In this document: positions 1 to 8,127 of the stretch, one piece after another
Position numbering within the stretch: the first letter of the stretch is position 1
How the letters are laid out: every line of letters begins with the position of its first letter
DNA from: Sphaerisporangium rufum
GTDB lineage: Bacteria > Actinomycetota > Actinomycetes > Streptosporangiales > Streptosporangiaceae
Length of the DNA: 64,000 bases
Reading direction: 5' to 3'
Assembly (NCBI RefSeq): GCF_016863395.1
Contig: NZ_BOOU01000046.1
Location: 1-64,000 of the forward strand
Position numbers and translations under genes: made by a program
Notes under the pieces: generated by a model
Seen by the model: the letters and a program-made list of their open reading frames with translations, nothing else
What the model was told of the DNA's origin: nothing
The model's database searches: none

Positions 1-63
1 CCGAACGCAGCGCGCGCGGAGCGCGCGCCAAAAAACACTGCGCGCATGAGCCGACTCCCCACC

Positions 64-135
64 GCTCACCCACCCCGGGGGTCTGTAGCTTGACCGGCCG
101 CTCACCCGCCCCGGGGGTCGGTCGCTTGATCGGCC
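64..135. repeat. Two-copy 36-bp tandem repeat
   Basis: Two adjacent 36-bp units (64-99 and 100-135) differ at about four positions; each contains CCCCGGGGG and ends in CGGCC. They lie downstream of the 3' end of the leftward serine hydrolase gene. No coding content is seen in bases 1-178. A GC-only hairpin of two GCGCGCGC arms lies at 10-28, but its A-run is on the wrong side for a leftward terminator. Confidence 0.6.
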
Positions 136-178
136 GTCCATCCGTCCTGCCGAGCCGCACGCCCCGGCCGCTTCCCCG

Positions 179-1387
179 TCATTGAACACAGCCGTAAACG
201 GCGTCGGCCAGTTCGTAGGCGCGCAGGTCGCCGGCGGCGCCGCGGGCCATCCGGTTCATGACGTGGGCCATCGCCAGGCCGTGCCGCGGGTCGCCGAGGC
301 CGAGCGAGCCGCCGAGCCCGGTGTGGCCGAAGGCGGTCGCGGCGCCCGCGGGCGGGGCCGGGAACATCGCGGACGGGCGCAGGTAGCCGAGGGCGAAGGA
401 ACTGTCGATGAGCAGCACCCGGTCGGGGCCGGCGACGCGGGGGCGCAGGGCCTCCGCCAGCGTCTTCTCCGGCACCAGGACGCCCCCGATCAGGTCGCGG
501 TAGAAGCCGGCGAGGCCGCGGGCGGTGGTGACGAGGCCCATGGCGGGCCAGCCGGCCCGCAGCGCCAGGGGGTGGTTGCCGCCGCCCTTCAGCCGGGCCA
601 GGCTCGGGTTGCCGGTGGCCCGGTTCATCAGGCTGCCCGGGTCGGTCATGGCGGCGAACAGCGCCCGCGCCAGGTCCGCGGGCGGGGTGCCGCCTCCCGG
701 CCCGTCCTTGCGTGGCGCGGGCTCGGCGGGCGGGGTGCGGCCGCCGGAGCGGTCGCCGGCCGACAGTAGGGCGGCGCGCGCGGCGACGTCGTCCGGGGCG
801 CCGACCCACAGTTCCAGGTCGCGTGGTCCGGCGATCCGGCCGGCGACGAACTCGCCGACGCCGCCGCCGGTCAGCCGGCGCACGATCTCGCCGGCCAGGA
901 AGCCGAAGCTGAGCGCGTGGTAGCCGTGCGCGGTGCCCGGCTCCCACAGTGGCGCCTGGGCGGCCAGCCGGGCTGCGATGGCCGGCTGGTCCTCGTACTC
1001 CTCGACCGGCACGGGATCCTCGATGGCCGGCAGGCCGGCCTGGTGGCTGAGCACCTGTTCCAGGGTGACGCGGTCCTTGCCGCGCGCCGCGAACTCCGGC
1101 CATATCCCGGCGACCGGGGCGTGCGGGTCGGCGAGCCCGTCCTCGATGAGCATGAGCAGCACGGTCGCGGTGACCGCCTTGGTGCAGGAGTACGCGAGCG
1201 CGGGGGTGCCGCGCTCCCAGGGCCGGCCGGTGTGCCGGTCGGCGACGCCGCCCCACAGGTCGACCACCGGTTCGCCATGCAGGTGGACGGCGAAGGAGGC
1301 GCCCAGCTGGCGGCCGTCGGCGAACTGGCGCTCGAAGACCTCGCGCACGCGGGCGAACCGGGGGTCGCAGTGGCCCTGGGTGATCAT
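179..1387 (-). CDS. Serine hydrolase, class C beta-lactamase / esterase EstB family
   Basis: The 402-residue protein has the penicillin-binding-like serine hydrolase fold. The S-x-x-K nucleophile motif is SCTK at residues 67-70. A Tyr motif (HGYHALSFGFLAGE) follows in the middle, and a C-terminal FGHTGLGG takes the place of the KTG box. No signal peptide is visible, so it is probably cytoplasmic. Proteins of this type are usually esterases or D-aminopeptidase-like enzymes rather than true beta-lactamases, and the substrate cannot be read from sequence. It lies 27 bp downstream of a MarR gene on the same strand, so the two may be co-transcribed and MarR may control it. Confidence 0.85.
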   Translation of the reverse strand: MITQGHCDPRFARVREVFERQFADGRQLGASFAVHLHGEPVVDLWGGVADRHTGRPWERGTPALAYSCTKAVTATVLLMLIEDGLADPHAPVAGIWPEFAARGKDRVTLEQVLSHQAGLPAIEDPVPVEEYEDQPAIAARLAAQAPLWEPGTAHGYHALSFGFLAGEIVRRLTGGGVGEFVAGRIAGPRDLELWVGAPDDVAARAALLSAGDRSGGRTPPAEPAPRKDGPGGGTPPADLARALFAAMTDPGSLMNRATGNPSLARLKGGGNHPLALRAGWPAMGLVTTARGLAGFYRDLIGGVLVPEKTLAEALRPRVAGPDRVLLIDSSFALGYLRPSAMFPAPPAGAATAFGHTGLGGSLGLGDPRHGLAMAHVMNRMARGAAGDLRAYELADAVYGCVQ

Positions 1388-1414
1388 CTACCGGCCCTTC
1401 GGGGGTGGGATGGG

Positions 1415-1933
1415 TCAGCGCGGGCGGGGCCGGCCGGCGGCGAGCAGCACCTCGCGCAGCGCGTCGGCGGCCCGCCGGACGACGTCGTCGGGGACGCCGG
1501 CCATCGCGGCGGCGTGCGCGCGGCCGGAGGCGGCCAGCGCCGTCTCGGTGACGCGCAGCCCGTCTTCGGTCAGCCGCACCCAGCGGCTGCGGCCGTCGGC
1601 GGTGTTGGCCGCCCGCTCCACATAACCGGCCTTGGCCAGCCGGTGCAGGACGTTGCTGGTGCCTCCCGAGGTGAGGAACAGCGACCGGGTCAGCTCGCTG
1701 GGCCGCAGCCGGTACGGCGCTCCTGCCCGGCGTAGCGCGGCGAGCACGTCGAATTCGGCGTAGGTGAGCCCGAGGTCGGCCAGTTCGGCGCGGGTCTCCC
1801 GTTCGAACAGGCCGCCGATCCGGGAGACGCGCTTGCTCAGTTCCAGGCCGGCGACCAGCCCGGCGGGTAGGCCGGCCCACCCGGGCACCAGCGCGTCGAC
1901 CTCGTCGCGGCCCGCCTGTCCGTCCTGCTGCAC
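1415..1933 (-). CDS. MarR-family transcriptional regulator
   Basis: The 172-residue protein has a winged helix-turn-helix at about residues 45-130. It includes the recognition-helix region LTRSLFLTSGGTSNVLHRL and the wing AANTADGRSRWVRLTEDG, typical of MarR/PecS-type regulators. A GTG start at 1933 is used; a slightly shorter form is possible because the first 25 residues are not conserved in the family. It is divergent from the amidohydrolase gene at 1995 and upstream of the serine hydrolase, so it may regulate either. The ligand is unknown. The 61-bp gap contains an AT-rich stretch with AAAGCTTT at 1969-1976, a plausible part of its operator. Confidence 0.85.
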   Translation of the reverse strand: MQQDGQAGRDEVDALVPGWAGLPAGLVAGLELSKRVSRIGGLFERETRAELADLGLTYAEFDVLAALRRAGAPYRLRPSELTRSLFLTSGGTSNVLHRLAKAGYVERAANTADGRSRWVRLTEDGLRVTETALAASGRAHAAAMAGVPDDVVRRAADALREVLLAAGRPRPR

Positions 1934-1956
1934 GCCCTCAGGTTACCGGTGCGCAT

Positions 1957-1994
1957 TTGTCTTTTCGTAAAGCTTTCTAGTAAGTTATCGGCTC
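1957..1994 (+). promoter_or_regulatory. Probable leaderless promoter of the amidohydrolase gene
   Basis: TTGTCT at 1957-1962, an 18-bp spacer and TAAGTT at 1981-1986 resemble a housekeeping promoter. The expected start of transcription falls on or next to the ATG at 1995. No Shine-Dalgarno sequence is visible, which fits a leaderless mRNA, common in actinomycetes. The spacer contains AAAGCTTT, so a bound MarR could block this promoter. Confidence 0.45.
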
Positions 1995-3302
1995 ATGGCA
2001 ACCGCATCCCCTCTCCTGCTGCGCGGCGGGCTCCTCATCGACACCGATCCGTACCCGGCCGTTCTCGGCCCGGGTGACCTGCTGGTGGAGAACGGCGCCA
2101 TCGCCGCCGTGATCCCCGCCGGCGACGACCGGCCGGCGGCGCCACCGGGCACCGAGGTCATCGACGTGACCGGCCGGCTGGTGCTCCCCGGCTTCGTCGA
2201 CACCCACCGGCACACCTGGCAGGCGGGGATCCGGGCGATCGCCCCGGACATCGACTTCCCGGGATACCTGCGGCGCGTGCTCGGCGAGCTCGCCCCCCGC
2301 CACCGGCCGCAGGACGCCTACGCGGGCACGCTGGCCGGCGCGCTGGAGTGCCTGGACGCCGGGATCACCACGCTGGTCGACTGGTCGCACATCCACCGCA
2401 CCCCCGAGCACACCGCCGCCGTGGTGGGCGCGCTGCGCGAGGCCGGGATCCGGACGGTCTTCGGTTACTGCTACGGCGCGGACGGCGACCTGGCGGCCCT
2501 GGCGGCGGAGGGGCGCCGGGTCCGCCGGGAGCACTTCGGCGCGCCGGACCCGCTGATGTCGATGGCCATGGCGGCGCTCGGCCCGGAGATCGCCGGCGAG
2601 GAGCGGGCCGTGGCCGAGTGGCGGCTCGCCCGCGACCTCGACCTGCCGATCACCGTGCACATGGGCGGGCACGGGGCCGAGAGCGCCGAACGGGGACTCG
2701 GCCTGCTCGCCCGGCACGGCCTGCTCGGCCCGCGCACGACCTACGTGCACCCCAACTTCTACACCGGCGACGCGCTCGGCCGGATCGCCGGCAGCGGCGG
2801 ATCGGCGTCGGTGTCCCCGCTGATCGAGGCGGAACTCGGCATCGGTCACCCGGCCACCGGGCGGGCGCGGGCGCGCGGCGTGCCCACCGGCCTCGGCGCG
2901 GACACCGTCACCGCGGGGCCCGGGGACATGTTCAGCCTGATGCGGGCCGCGTACACGCTGGAACGGGCCCGCCCGGAGCGGGCCGGGGCCGGCTTCACGA
3001 CCCGTGACGCGCTGCGGATGGCCACGATCGAGGGCGCCGAGGCGGCCGGCCTGGCGGATGTCACCGGCTCGCTGCGCCCAGGCCGGCAGGCCGACCTGGT
3101 GGTGCTGCGGATGGACGGCCTCGGCCAGACGCCGGCGCACGACCCGATCGGCGCCGTCGTGCTCTCCGCCGACACCCGCGCGGTCGACACGGTGATCGTC
3201 GCCGGCCGGGTCGTCAAGCGGGACGGACGGCTGTGCCACCCGGGGCTGCCGGCCGCCCTCGCCGCGCTCGCCGGCTCGGCCGCCCACCTGGCGGCCGCCT
3301 GA
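1995..3302 (+). CDS. Amidohydrolase (AtzA/TrzN/guanine-cytosine deaminase-like)
   Basis: The 435-residue metal-dependent amidohydrolase has an N-terminal beta-sandwich segment and then a TIM barrel. Metal and catalytic candidates are H71 and H73 (DTHRHTW), H222 (VHMGG), H252 (YVHPNF) and D303 (GADTV). This is the pattern of the chlorohydrolase/cytosine deaminase branch, which hydrolyses exocyclic amino groups or halides from purines, pyrimidines or triazines. The C-terminal GRQADLVVL...VVKRDGRL segment is the usual closing sandwich strand. The exact substrate is unclear. It stands alone on the plus strand and is divergent from MarR, which may repress it. Confidence 0.8.
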   Translation: MATASPLLLRGGLLIDTDPYPAVLGPGDLLVENGAIAAVIPAGDDRPAAPPGTEVIDVTGRLVLPGFVDTHRHTWQAGIRAIAPDIDFPGYLRRVLGELAPRHRPQDAYAGTLAGALECLDAGITTLVDWSHIHRTPEHTAAVVGALREAGIRTVFGYCYGADGDLAALAAEGRRVRREHFGAPDPLMSMAMAALGPEIAGEERAVAEWRLARDLDLPITVHMGGHGAESAERGLGLLARHGLLGPRTTYVHPNFYTGDALGRIAGSGGSASVSPLIEAELGIGHPATGRARARGVPTGLGADTVTAGPGDMFSLMRAAYTLERARPERAGAGFTTRDALRMATIEGAEAAGLADVTGSLRPGRQADLVVLRMDGLGQTPAHDPIGAVVLSADTRAVDTVIVAGRVVKRDGRLCHPGLPAALAALAGSAAHLAAA

Positions 3303-3362
3303 TAGGGCCCGGCGTTTGACAGGGTCCGGCGCTGACAGGGCCCCGCCTGACAGGGCCGCGCG
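3301..3362. repeat. Short GACAGGGYCC-like direct repeats
   Basis: Four degenerate copies of a TGAYAGGGYC decamer recur about every 16-18 bp immediately after the amidohydrolase stop. The rest of the gap to 3454 is GC-rich low-complexity sequence. No function is evident. Confidence 0.35.
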
Positions 3363-3454
3363 CCGGTCAGCGGCGCGGGCGCGGCGGCCGGCGGTCCGCG
3401 GCGCTTCGCGGCCCGGCGGCGGCCGGCGCGGTCGGCGGCCGGCGGTGGGGCCGG

Positions 3455-4105
3455 TCAGCCGGCCGGCGCGGCGGGGTGACCGGAGGTGTGCCTGCGGGCG
3501 GATTCGCTCTCATGGGCGATCCGGCGCAGCACGTCCAGCACCTTGCCGTACAGCACCGTGCCCACCACCAGCGACTCCACCGCCGCCTCCCGGGGCCCGG
3601 ACACCGAGTCCATCTCGCGCTCGCGCGCGAACCGGGCGACGTGCTCGGCGTAGGGGCGCAGCTTCTCGACCGACGCCGGCCGGCCGAGCCGGTCCAGCCG
3701 TACCAGCACCTGGGCCAGCTCGGCCCGGGTGGGCGCCTCCGGGGTCACCTGCCAGCCCAGCTCGCCGATGAGCGCGTCGACCAGGGCCAGCGCCTCCCGG
3801 TGCCGGTCGTCGTCCGCGGCCGCCTCGACCGGCGTGGCCAGCGCGTAGTGGGCCGTGCCGAGCATCTCGTGCACCGGCATGGTCTCGTCCTCCACCGCGG
3901 CGATGATCTGCCTGATCGCGGTGACCGGCACGCGGCCGACCTCCAGCAGCGCGCGGATGAGCCGCAGCCGGCGAAGGTGGGCCTCGCCGTACTCGGCCCG
4001 GGTGGCGGCGGTCTGCTCGCCGGGCTGCAGCAGCCCTTCCCGCAGGTAGTACTTGATCGTGGGGATCGGCACGCCCGAGGCCGCGCTGAGCTGGGATATC
4101 CGCAT
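3455..4105 (-). CDS. MerR-family transcriptional regulator
   Basis: The 216-residue protein has an N-terminal MerR helix-turn-helix (MRISQLSAASGVPIPTIKYY), the wing, and a dimerisation helix up to about residue 100. The all-helical C-terminal domain of about 110 residues does not match a known effector domain that I recognise. It contains no cysteine, so it is neither SoxR nor a thiol-ligating metal sensor. No obvious target gene adjoins it, because the downstream methyltransferase has its own AT-rich upstream region. The inverted repeat just upstream suggests autoregulation. Confidence 0.85.
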   Translation of the reverse strand: MRISQLSAASGVPIPTIKYYLREGLLQPGEQTAATRAEYGEAHLRRLRLIRALLEVGRVPVTAIRQIIAAVEDETMPVHEMLGTAHYALATPVEAAADDDRHREALALVDALIGELGWQVTPEAPTRAELAQVLVRLDRLGRPASVEKLRPYAEHVARFAREREMDSVSGPREAAVESLVVGTVLYGKVLDVLRRIAHESESARRHTSGHPAAPAG

Positions 4106-4118
4106 GGCGCGATCCTAC

Positions 4119-4137
4119 TGGATAACGTCACTATCCA
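4119..4137 (-). promoter_or_regulatory. Inverted repeat, probable MerR operator
   Basis: TGGATA-N7-TATCCA is a perfect 6-bp inverted repeat spanning 19 bp, ending 14 bp before the MerR start codon. This size and spacing match MerR-family operators, which lie in the promoter spacer. It most likely serves autoregulation. Confidence 0.6.
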
Positions 4138-4146
4138 ATAATTCGA

Positions 4147-4962
4147 TCAGGCAGGGCCGGCCGGAACCAGGCCCACGCCGCCGAGCAGGCCGCCGGTCGA
4201 CGGGTCGCCGGCCGGCGCGACCTCCGGACGCCAGGCGCCGACGTGCACCACCCCCGGCTCCACCAGCTCCAGCCCGGAGAAGAACCCCTCGATCGCCCGC
4301 CGGTCGCGCAGCGCGAGCGAGTCCCTGGTGCGCCGGTACACGTCGCTCAGCTCGCCCACCCCTTCCTCGGGGACGTCACCGGGGAAGGCGTGCGAGAGCA
4401 CCAGGGCGCCGCCGGTGGGCAGCCCGTCGCGCAGCTGCGCGACGATGCCGGCCGCCTCCTGGTCGTCGGCGATGAAGTGCACGATGGCGCAAAGGATCAC
4501 GGCGTACGGCCGGGTGGTGTCGAGGTGGCCGCGCACCGTCGGATGCTCCATGATCGCCTTGGGGTCGCGCAGGTCGCCTTCGATGACGACCGTCCGCGGG
4601 TTGTCGGCCAGCAGGGCGCGGGCGTGCGCCAGCACGATGGGGTCGTTGTCGACGTACACCACCCGGGCGTCCGGATGGGCGGCCAGTGCCACCTGGTGGA
4701 CGTTCTCCCGGGTCGGCAGCCCGGTGCCGATGTCGAGGAACTGGTCCATCCCGGCCTCGGCGAGCATCCGGACCGCCCGGCCGAGGAAGGCGCGGTTCTC
4801 CTGGGCGACCTGCCGGACCTCGGGGAAGAGCCGCAGCACCTTGTCGGCGGACTCGCGGTCGACCGCGAAGTTGTCCTTCCCGCCGAGGTAGTAGTCGTAC
4901 ATCCGGGCCACGCTGGGCGTCCGAGTGTCCACCCCGGGGGGAACGTTCTCGGGCTCGCTCAT
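4147..4962 (-). CDS. SAM-dependent methyltransferase, SAV2177 family (DUF574)
   Basis: The 271-residue protein is typical of an actinomycete-specific family (PF04672). The family hallmark MYDYYLGGKDNF is at residues 21-32, and the SAM-binding loop DIGTGLPT is at 77-84, followed by an acidic VYVDNDP strand. Substrates are unknown for nearly all members. The ATG at 4962 was chosen because the family begins shortly before this motif and AGAGGGG lies upstream. An unusually AT-rich patch at about 5020-5055 probably holds its promoter. Confidence 0.9.
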   Translation of the reverse strand: MSEPENVPPGVDTRTPSVARMYDYYLGGKDNFAVDRESADKVLRLFPEVRQVAQENRAFLGRAVRMLAEAGMDQFLDIGTGLPTRENVHQVALAAHPDARVVYVDNDPIVLAHARALLADNPRTVVIEGDLRDPKAIMEHPTVRGHLDTTRPYAVILCAIVHFIADDQEAAGIVAQLRDGLPTGGALVLSHAFPGDVPEEGVGELSDVYRRTRDSLALRDRRAIEGFFSGLELVEPGVVHVGAWRPEVAPAGDPSTGGLLGGVGLVPAGPA

Positions 4963-5099
4963 CCATGCCCCTCTCACACCGGAGACGTCACCTGCCGCGA
5001 TCACCACACTCTCTCCATGAATATAACTGAAAGCAATGAAATATTTGATCATGTCCGCCATAGGACACCGGAGCGGCATGCGGCGCTCCGAAACCGCTC

Positions 5100-6095
5100 T
5101 TACCGGATGGCGATCCCGGTAAGCGAGGCCAGCGTGCCCGTCAGGCACGTCCAGGCGAACTCGGTGTCCCTCGTCCGAGCGTGCGGCGCGCGGAAGTCGG
5201 CGAGAAACGCGGCCACATCGTCCAGCGTCCAGCGCAGCCGGTAGAACTCCAGGGCGCCGGCGTCCGGGACCCGGCCGGCCGCGTCGGCGTACCGCGCCAG
5301 GTCCTCGGCGGTCTCGGCCACCAGCCACAGATCGCGCTCGGGCACCGCCAGCCCGACGGTGTCCCAGTCGATGAGCAGCGGCCGCCCGCCGGTGCGCAGC
5401 ACGTTGCCCGGATGAGGCTCGCCGTGCGTGACCACCGGGCCGGGGCCCGCTCCGGCGAGCTCCCCGGCCCGGCGGTCGAACTCGGCGAGCCGCCCGCGCA
5501 GCGCGGGCCACTGCTCGGCGAGGAGGGCACGGGCCGGCTCGGCGAACGGGCCGCCCTGCCACGGGCGGCCCGTCGCGCGCACCGCCTCGGCCAGTGCGGC
5601 GCGGGACGCCGGAACCGTCGCGGCGACCGGTACGCCCTCCGGGGGCGCCGCCCGGTGCAGCGCGGCGAGCAGGTCCAGGACGGCGCCTCGATCGGCCGGG
5701 GAGAGCGTCTCGCCGAAGTCGCCGGCCGGGGCGTCCACGAACGGGAACACGCTGAGCGCGTAGCGGTCGCCGAGCCGATGCACCGTGCGGCCGTGGCCGG
5801 TGCGCAGCGGGGCCACCGCGAAGTCCAGCCCGGCCTCGTTCGCCAGCGACCAGGCGGTGTCCATGGCCCGGGTCAGCCCCCGGTACGCGGCGTCCGCGCC
5901 GGAGCCCAGGTAGCCCTTGCGCGGCAGGTCGGCGACCGTGAGGAACCATCGGCGGCCGCCTTCGTCGGCCGCGGTCCAGTGGTGGTCGCCGAAGCCGGCC
6001 GGGGTGTGCGCCACCGAGACGGCGGCGACCCCCCACTCGGCGGCCAGCACGCGCGGCAGCGCCGCCTCGTCGAAATCCTCCGGACGCTCTCGCAT
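5100..6095 (-). CDS. Aminoglycoside phosphotransferase (APH)-family kinase
   Basis: The 331-residue protein has a kinase-like fold. The catalytic loop HGEPHPGN is at residues 224-231, equivalent to the APH HGDLHxxN. The metal-binding IDWDT is at 242-246. The family includes antibiotic kinases as well as choline, homoserine and sugar kinases. Nothing here indicates drug resistance, so the substrate is open. The start MRERPEDF at 6095 is preferred because related actinomycete proteins begin at this point; an upstream in-frame ATG at 6155 is possible. It is followed by 130 bp of mostly AT-richer intergenic DNA before the methyltransferase. Confidence 0.8.
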   Translation of the reverse strand: MRERPEDFDEAALPRVLAAEWGVAAVSVAHTPAGFGDHHWTAADEGGRRWFLTVADLPRKGYLGSGADAAYRGLTRAMDTAWSLANEAGLDFAVAPLRTGHGRTVHRLGDRYALSVFPFVDAPAGDFGETLSPADRGAVLDLLAALHRAAPPEGVPVAATVPASRAALAEAVRATGRPWQGGPFAEPARALLAEQWPALRGRLAEFDRRAGELAGAGPGPVVTHGEPHPGNVLRTGGRPLLIDWDTVGLAVPERDLWLVAETAEDLARYADAAGRVPDAGALEFYRLRWTLDDVAAFLADFRAPHARTRDTEFAWTCLTGTLASLTGIAIR

Positions 6096-6182
6096 GCCGG
6101 GACGGTACCGAGGGGTGACCTGCTCCGGCAGCCGGTTTTCCATGCCCGCGATCATGCGGTCAGGGCGGACCGGCGGTCCCGG

Positions 6183-6866
6183 TCAGGAGACCGGAAGGTT
6201 CTTCAGCGCCTCCCGGCGGCTGAGGCCGGTGATGCCCTTGTGGTCCACATACCGGACGACCTCCTGCGGCGCGGTCCTGGCGTACTCGCGCAGCGCCCAG
6301 CCGATCGCCTTGCGGGCGAAGAAGTCGGTGTCCGACAGGCTCGGCTCGATGCACGCGTACAGCAGCCCGGCGTCGGTGCGGCCCATGAAGGAGTTCTGGC
6401 AGAGGATCGCGGCGCGCCGCCGCCACAGGTCGGCGTCGCCGGCCCACTCAAGCATCAGCGGGCGCATCGTGTCGGGGAAGGCCCGCAGCAGCGCGCCGAC
6501 CCGGTTGACCGCCAGATCGTCGACGTAGTCCCACCAGGCGCCGGTGACGATCATCTCCTCGTACATCGGCACGGTGTAGAGGGTCTGGAAGTCCCGGTAG
6601 TAGCGGAACGCCGACAGCTCCATCGCGGCGTACCGCTCCTCGCGGTACTCGGCGTCCCGCCACAGCGCGAGCACCGCGCGGCGCCACGCCGGCGCCGTGC
6701 CGATGCGGTGCTCGGCGAGCACCCTGCGCAGCGCGGCCCGCCGGGGCATCGCCCGCACGCCGAGGAACGGCATCGACGACTTCATGTACGCCTGCATGGC
6801 GGGGGCCTTGGCCGGGTCGGCCACCTCGGCCAGTGCCGCCCGCACGGCCTGGTGCAGCGGGGTCAT
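6183..6866 (-). CDS. DNA alkylation repair-like HEAT-repeat protein (AlkD family)
   Basis: The 227-residue all-helical protein has the AlkC/AlkD-type motifs YYRDFQTLYTVPMYEEMI, WWDYVDDLAVNRVG and FFARKAIGWALREYA. AlkD excises bulky or cationic alkylated bases by a non-flipping mechanism. The WWDxVD segment carries the tryptophan and aspartate positions used for this. The ATG at 6866 overlaps the stop of the upstream TetR gene by four bases (ATGA), so translation is coupled. Some members of the family have lost DNA glycosylase activity, so the repair role is inferred. Confidence 0.8.
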   Translation of the reverse strand: MTPLHQAVRAALAEVADPAKAPAMQAYMKSSMPFLGVRAMPRRAALRRVLAEHRIGTAPAWRRAVLALWRDAEYREERYAAMELSAFRYYRDFQTLYTVPMYEEMIVTGAWWDYVDDLAVNRVGALLRAFPDTMRPLMLEWAGDADLWRRRAAILCQNSFMGRTDAGLLYACIEPSLSDTDFFARKAIGWALREYARTAPQEVVRYVDHKGITGLSRREALKNLPVS

Positions 6867-7582
6867 GGCTGCCGGCTGGCCCGATCTCCGGTCGCCAGGC
6901 CGTCGAAGAGCACCGTGATGTAGTGCTCGGCGAGCCCGGCGGTGTCCAGCCGCCCGTCGGGCCGGAACCACCGGACGCTCACCCAGATGGTGTCGCGGAT
7001 CATGCGGTAGGTGAGCTTGGGGTCGACGTCCGGGCGGACCTGGCCCTCGGCCTGCCCTCGCCTGATCTGCTCCACCCAGATGCGCTCGACCTCGTCCTCG
7101 GCCTGGACCAGGTAGGCGAAGCGGTCGCCGGGCAGCGAGCACAGGTAGTTCCAGTCGTTCTGCATCACGGTGATGGCCGCGCGGTGCGGTTCCAGGACGC
7201 CGAACCCGATGCGGACCATGGCGGCCAGCGTGGTGCGCGCGTCGTCCTGCCGGTCCAGCGCCGCGCGGTAGCGCCCGATGAGGTCGTCGAGGAAGGTCGA
7301 GAGCACCTCGTCGACGATCGACTCCTTGGAGTCGAAGTGGTGGTAGAGGCTGCCGGACAGGATGCCCGCCTCGTCGGCGATCTGCCGCACCGTGGTGGCC
7401 TGGAAACCTTTGCGCGCGAAGAGGTCGGCGGCCAGCCGGACCAGGTGGTCGCGCCGCTCGGACGCCGGCCCCGGCACGGCGGCCCGCCGCCCGCCGCCCG
7501 GCCGCCGGGGTGCCCCGGGGTCACGCGGACCGGCTCCCGTCTCCGCGACGCCGCCGCTCTTCCGCGTCTTCACGCCCCCCAT
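6863..7582 (-). CDS. TetR-family regulator, KstR2-like
   Basis: The 239-residue protein has an Ala/Gly/Pro-rich N-terminal tail of about 45 residues and then a TetR helix-turn-helix (TTVRQIADEAGILSGSLYHHF). The ligand domain has the signature IRDTIWVSVRWFRPDG near the C-terminus. GILSGSLYHHF and IRDTxWVSVRW closely resemble KstR2, the repressor of late cholesterol-ring catabolism genes in mycobacteria and relatives. No steroid gene is present nearby, so the regulon must lie elsewhere or the ligand differs. The ATG at 7582 was chosen ahead of longer in-frame starts, whose extra residues are low-complexity. It overlaps the AlkD-like gene. Confidence 0.8.
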   Translation of the reverse strand: MGGVKTRKSGGVAETGAGPRDPGAPRRPGGGRRAAVPGPASERRDHLVRLAADLFARKGFQATTVRQIADEAGILSGSLYHHFDSKESIVDEVLSTFLDDLIGRYRAALDRQDDARTTLAAMVRIGFGVLEPHRAAITVMQNDWNYLCSLPGDRFAYLVQAEDEVERIWVEQIRRGQAEGQVRPDVDPKLTYRMIRDTIWVSVRWFRPDGRLDTAGLAEHYITVLFDGLATGDRASRQP

Positions 7583-8127
7583 TATGGCCTCCGTGCCATC
7601 GCCTGCCCGCCCCCGGCGCCGGGCGGGTCGCCGGCCACGGCCGGCGCCGTTCAGCCCGCCGAACGCCCGGCCGGGACCCGCCGGATCCGCTGCCGGCCGT
7701 CCGCCCGCCGCCGCGCGCCGACGATGGTACTCCTGGCGCCCGTCCGCCGCAGCCCGGTGCCGCCGGGTGCGGCGGCGGGCCGGGCCGTGACTTCCAGACC
7801 GCTTCTTTCTTTCGCCGCGCGTGGAGTGCATGGAGTGTTCGGAGCGCGGGTGAACGACCGGATCACCGGTCCGTCGACGTTCGACGTGGCGGTCGCCGGA
7901 TTACTACCGGCGTGAATTCATCAGATAGCACGACCGATAGCGCCAAAGAGGGTGGAACAGATCATGGCGCCGAGGGCCTGCTGCTACCGTCACCGGCGGC
8001 AGCCGTTCGAGAACCGGGCCGGGACCGGGGTTTCGGGCCTCGTGCGGCGCCTGTCGGGCAGGTGTGCTCGGCCGGATTTCGCCTGCCGCCGAGCCTCCTG
8101 ATATTCAGCGTTGAACGGAGGAATCGG
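7583..8127. other. 545-bp gap, no convincing gene
   Basis: The gap lies between the divergent TetR and lipoprotein genes. It is GC-rich near TetR and becomes AT-richer around 7905-7965, where GATAGC occurs twice. A 45-codon frame at 7964-8101 (Arg- and Cys-rich) ends 27 bp before the lipoprotein start but lacks a good ribosome site. The gap probably holds promoters for both flanking genes. Confidence 0.4.

Noticed and set aside
10-28. Rho-independent terminator at the left edge
   Set aside because: The A-run follows the stem on the plus strand, which would give no U-tract in either direction after the stem.
3455-4105. MerR protein as the SoxR that would act on the flavin reductase promoter
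   Set aside because: It has no cysteine, so it cannot hold the SoxR iron-sulfur cluster, and its own dyad differs from the SoxR box.
5100-6095. Aminoglycoside resistance gene
   Set aside because: Only the general APH fold motifs are seen. Most such chromosomal genes in actinomycetes have other substrates, and no resistance-type neighbour is present.
7964-8101. 45-codon Arg/Cys-rich frame that could be a leader peptide for the lipoprotein gene
   Set aside because: It has no good ribosome site and only one Cys-Cys pair. The downstream gene is not in cysteine metabolism.
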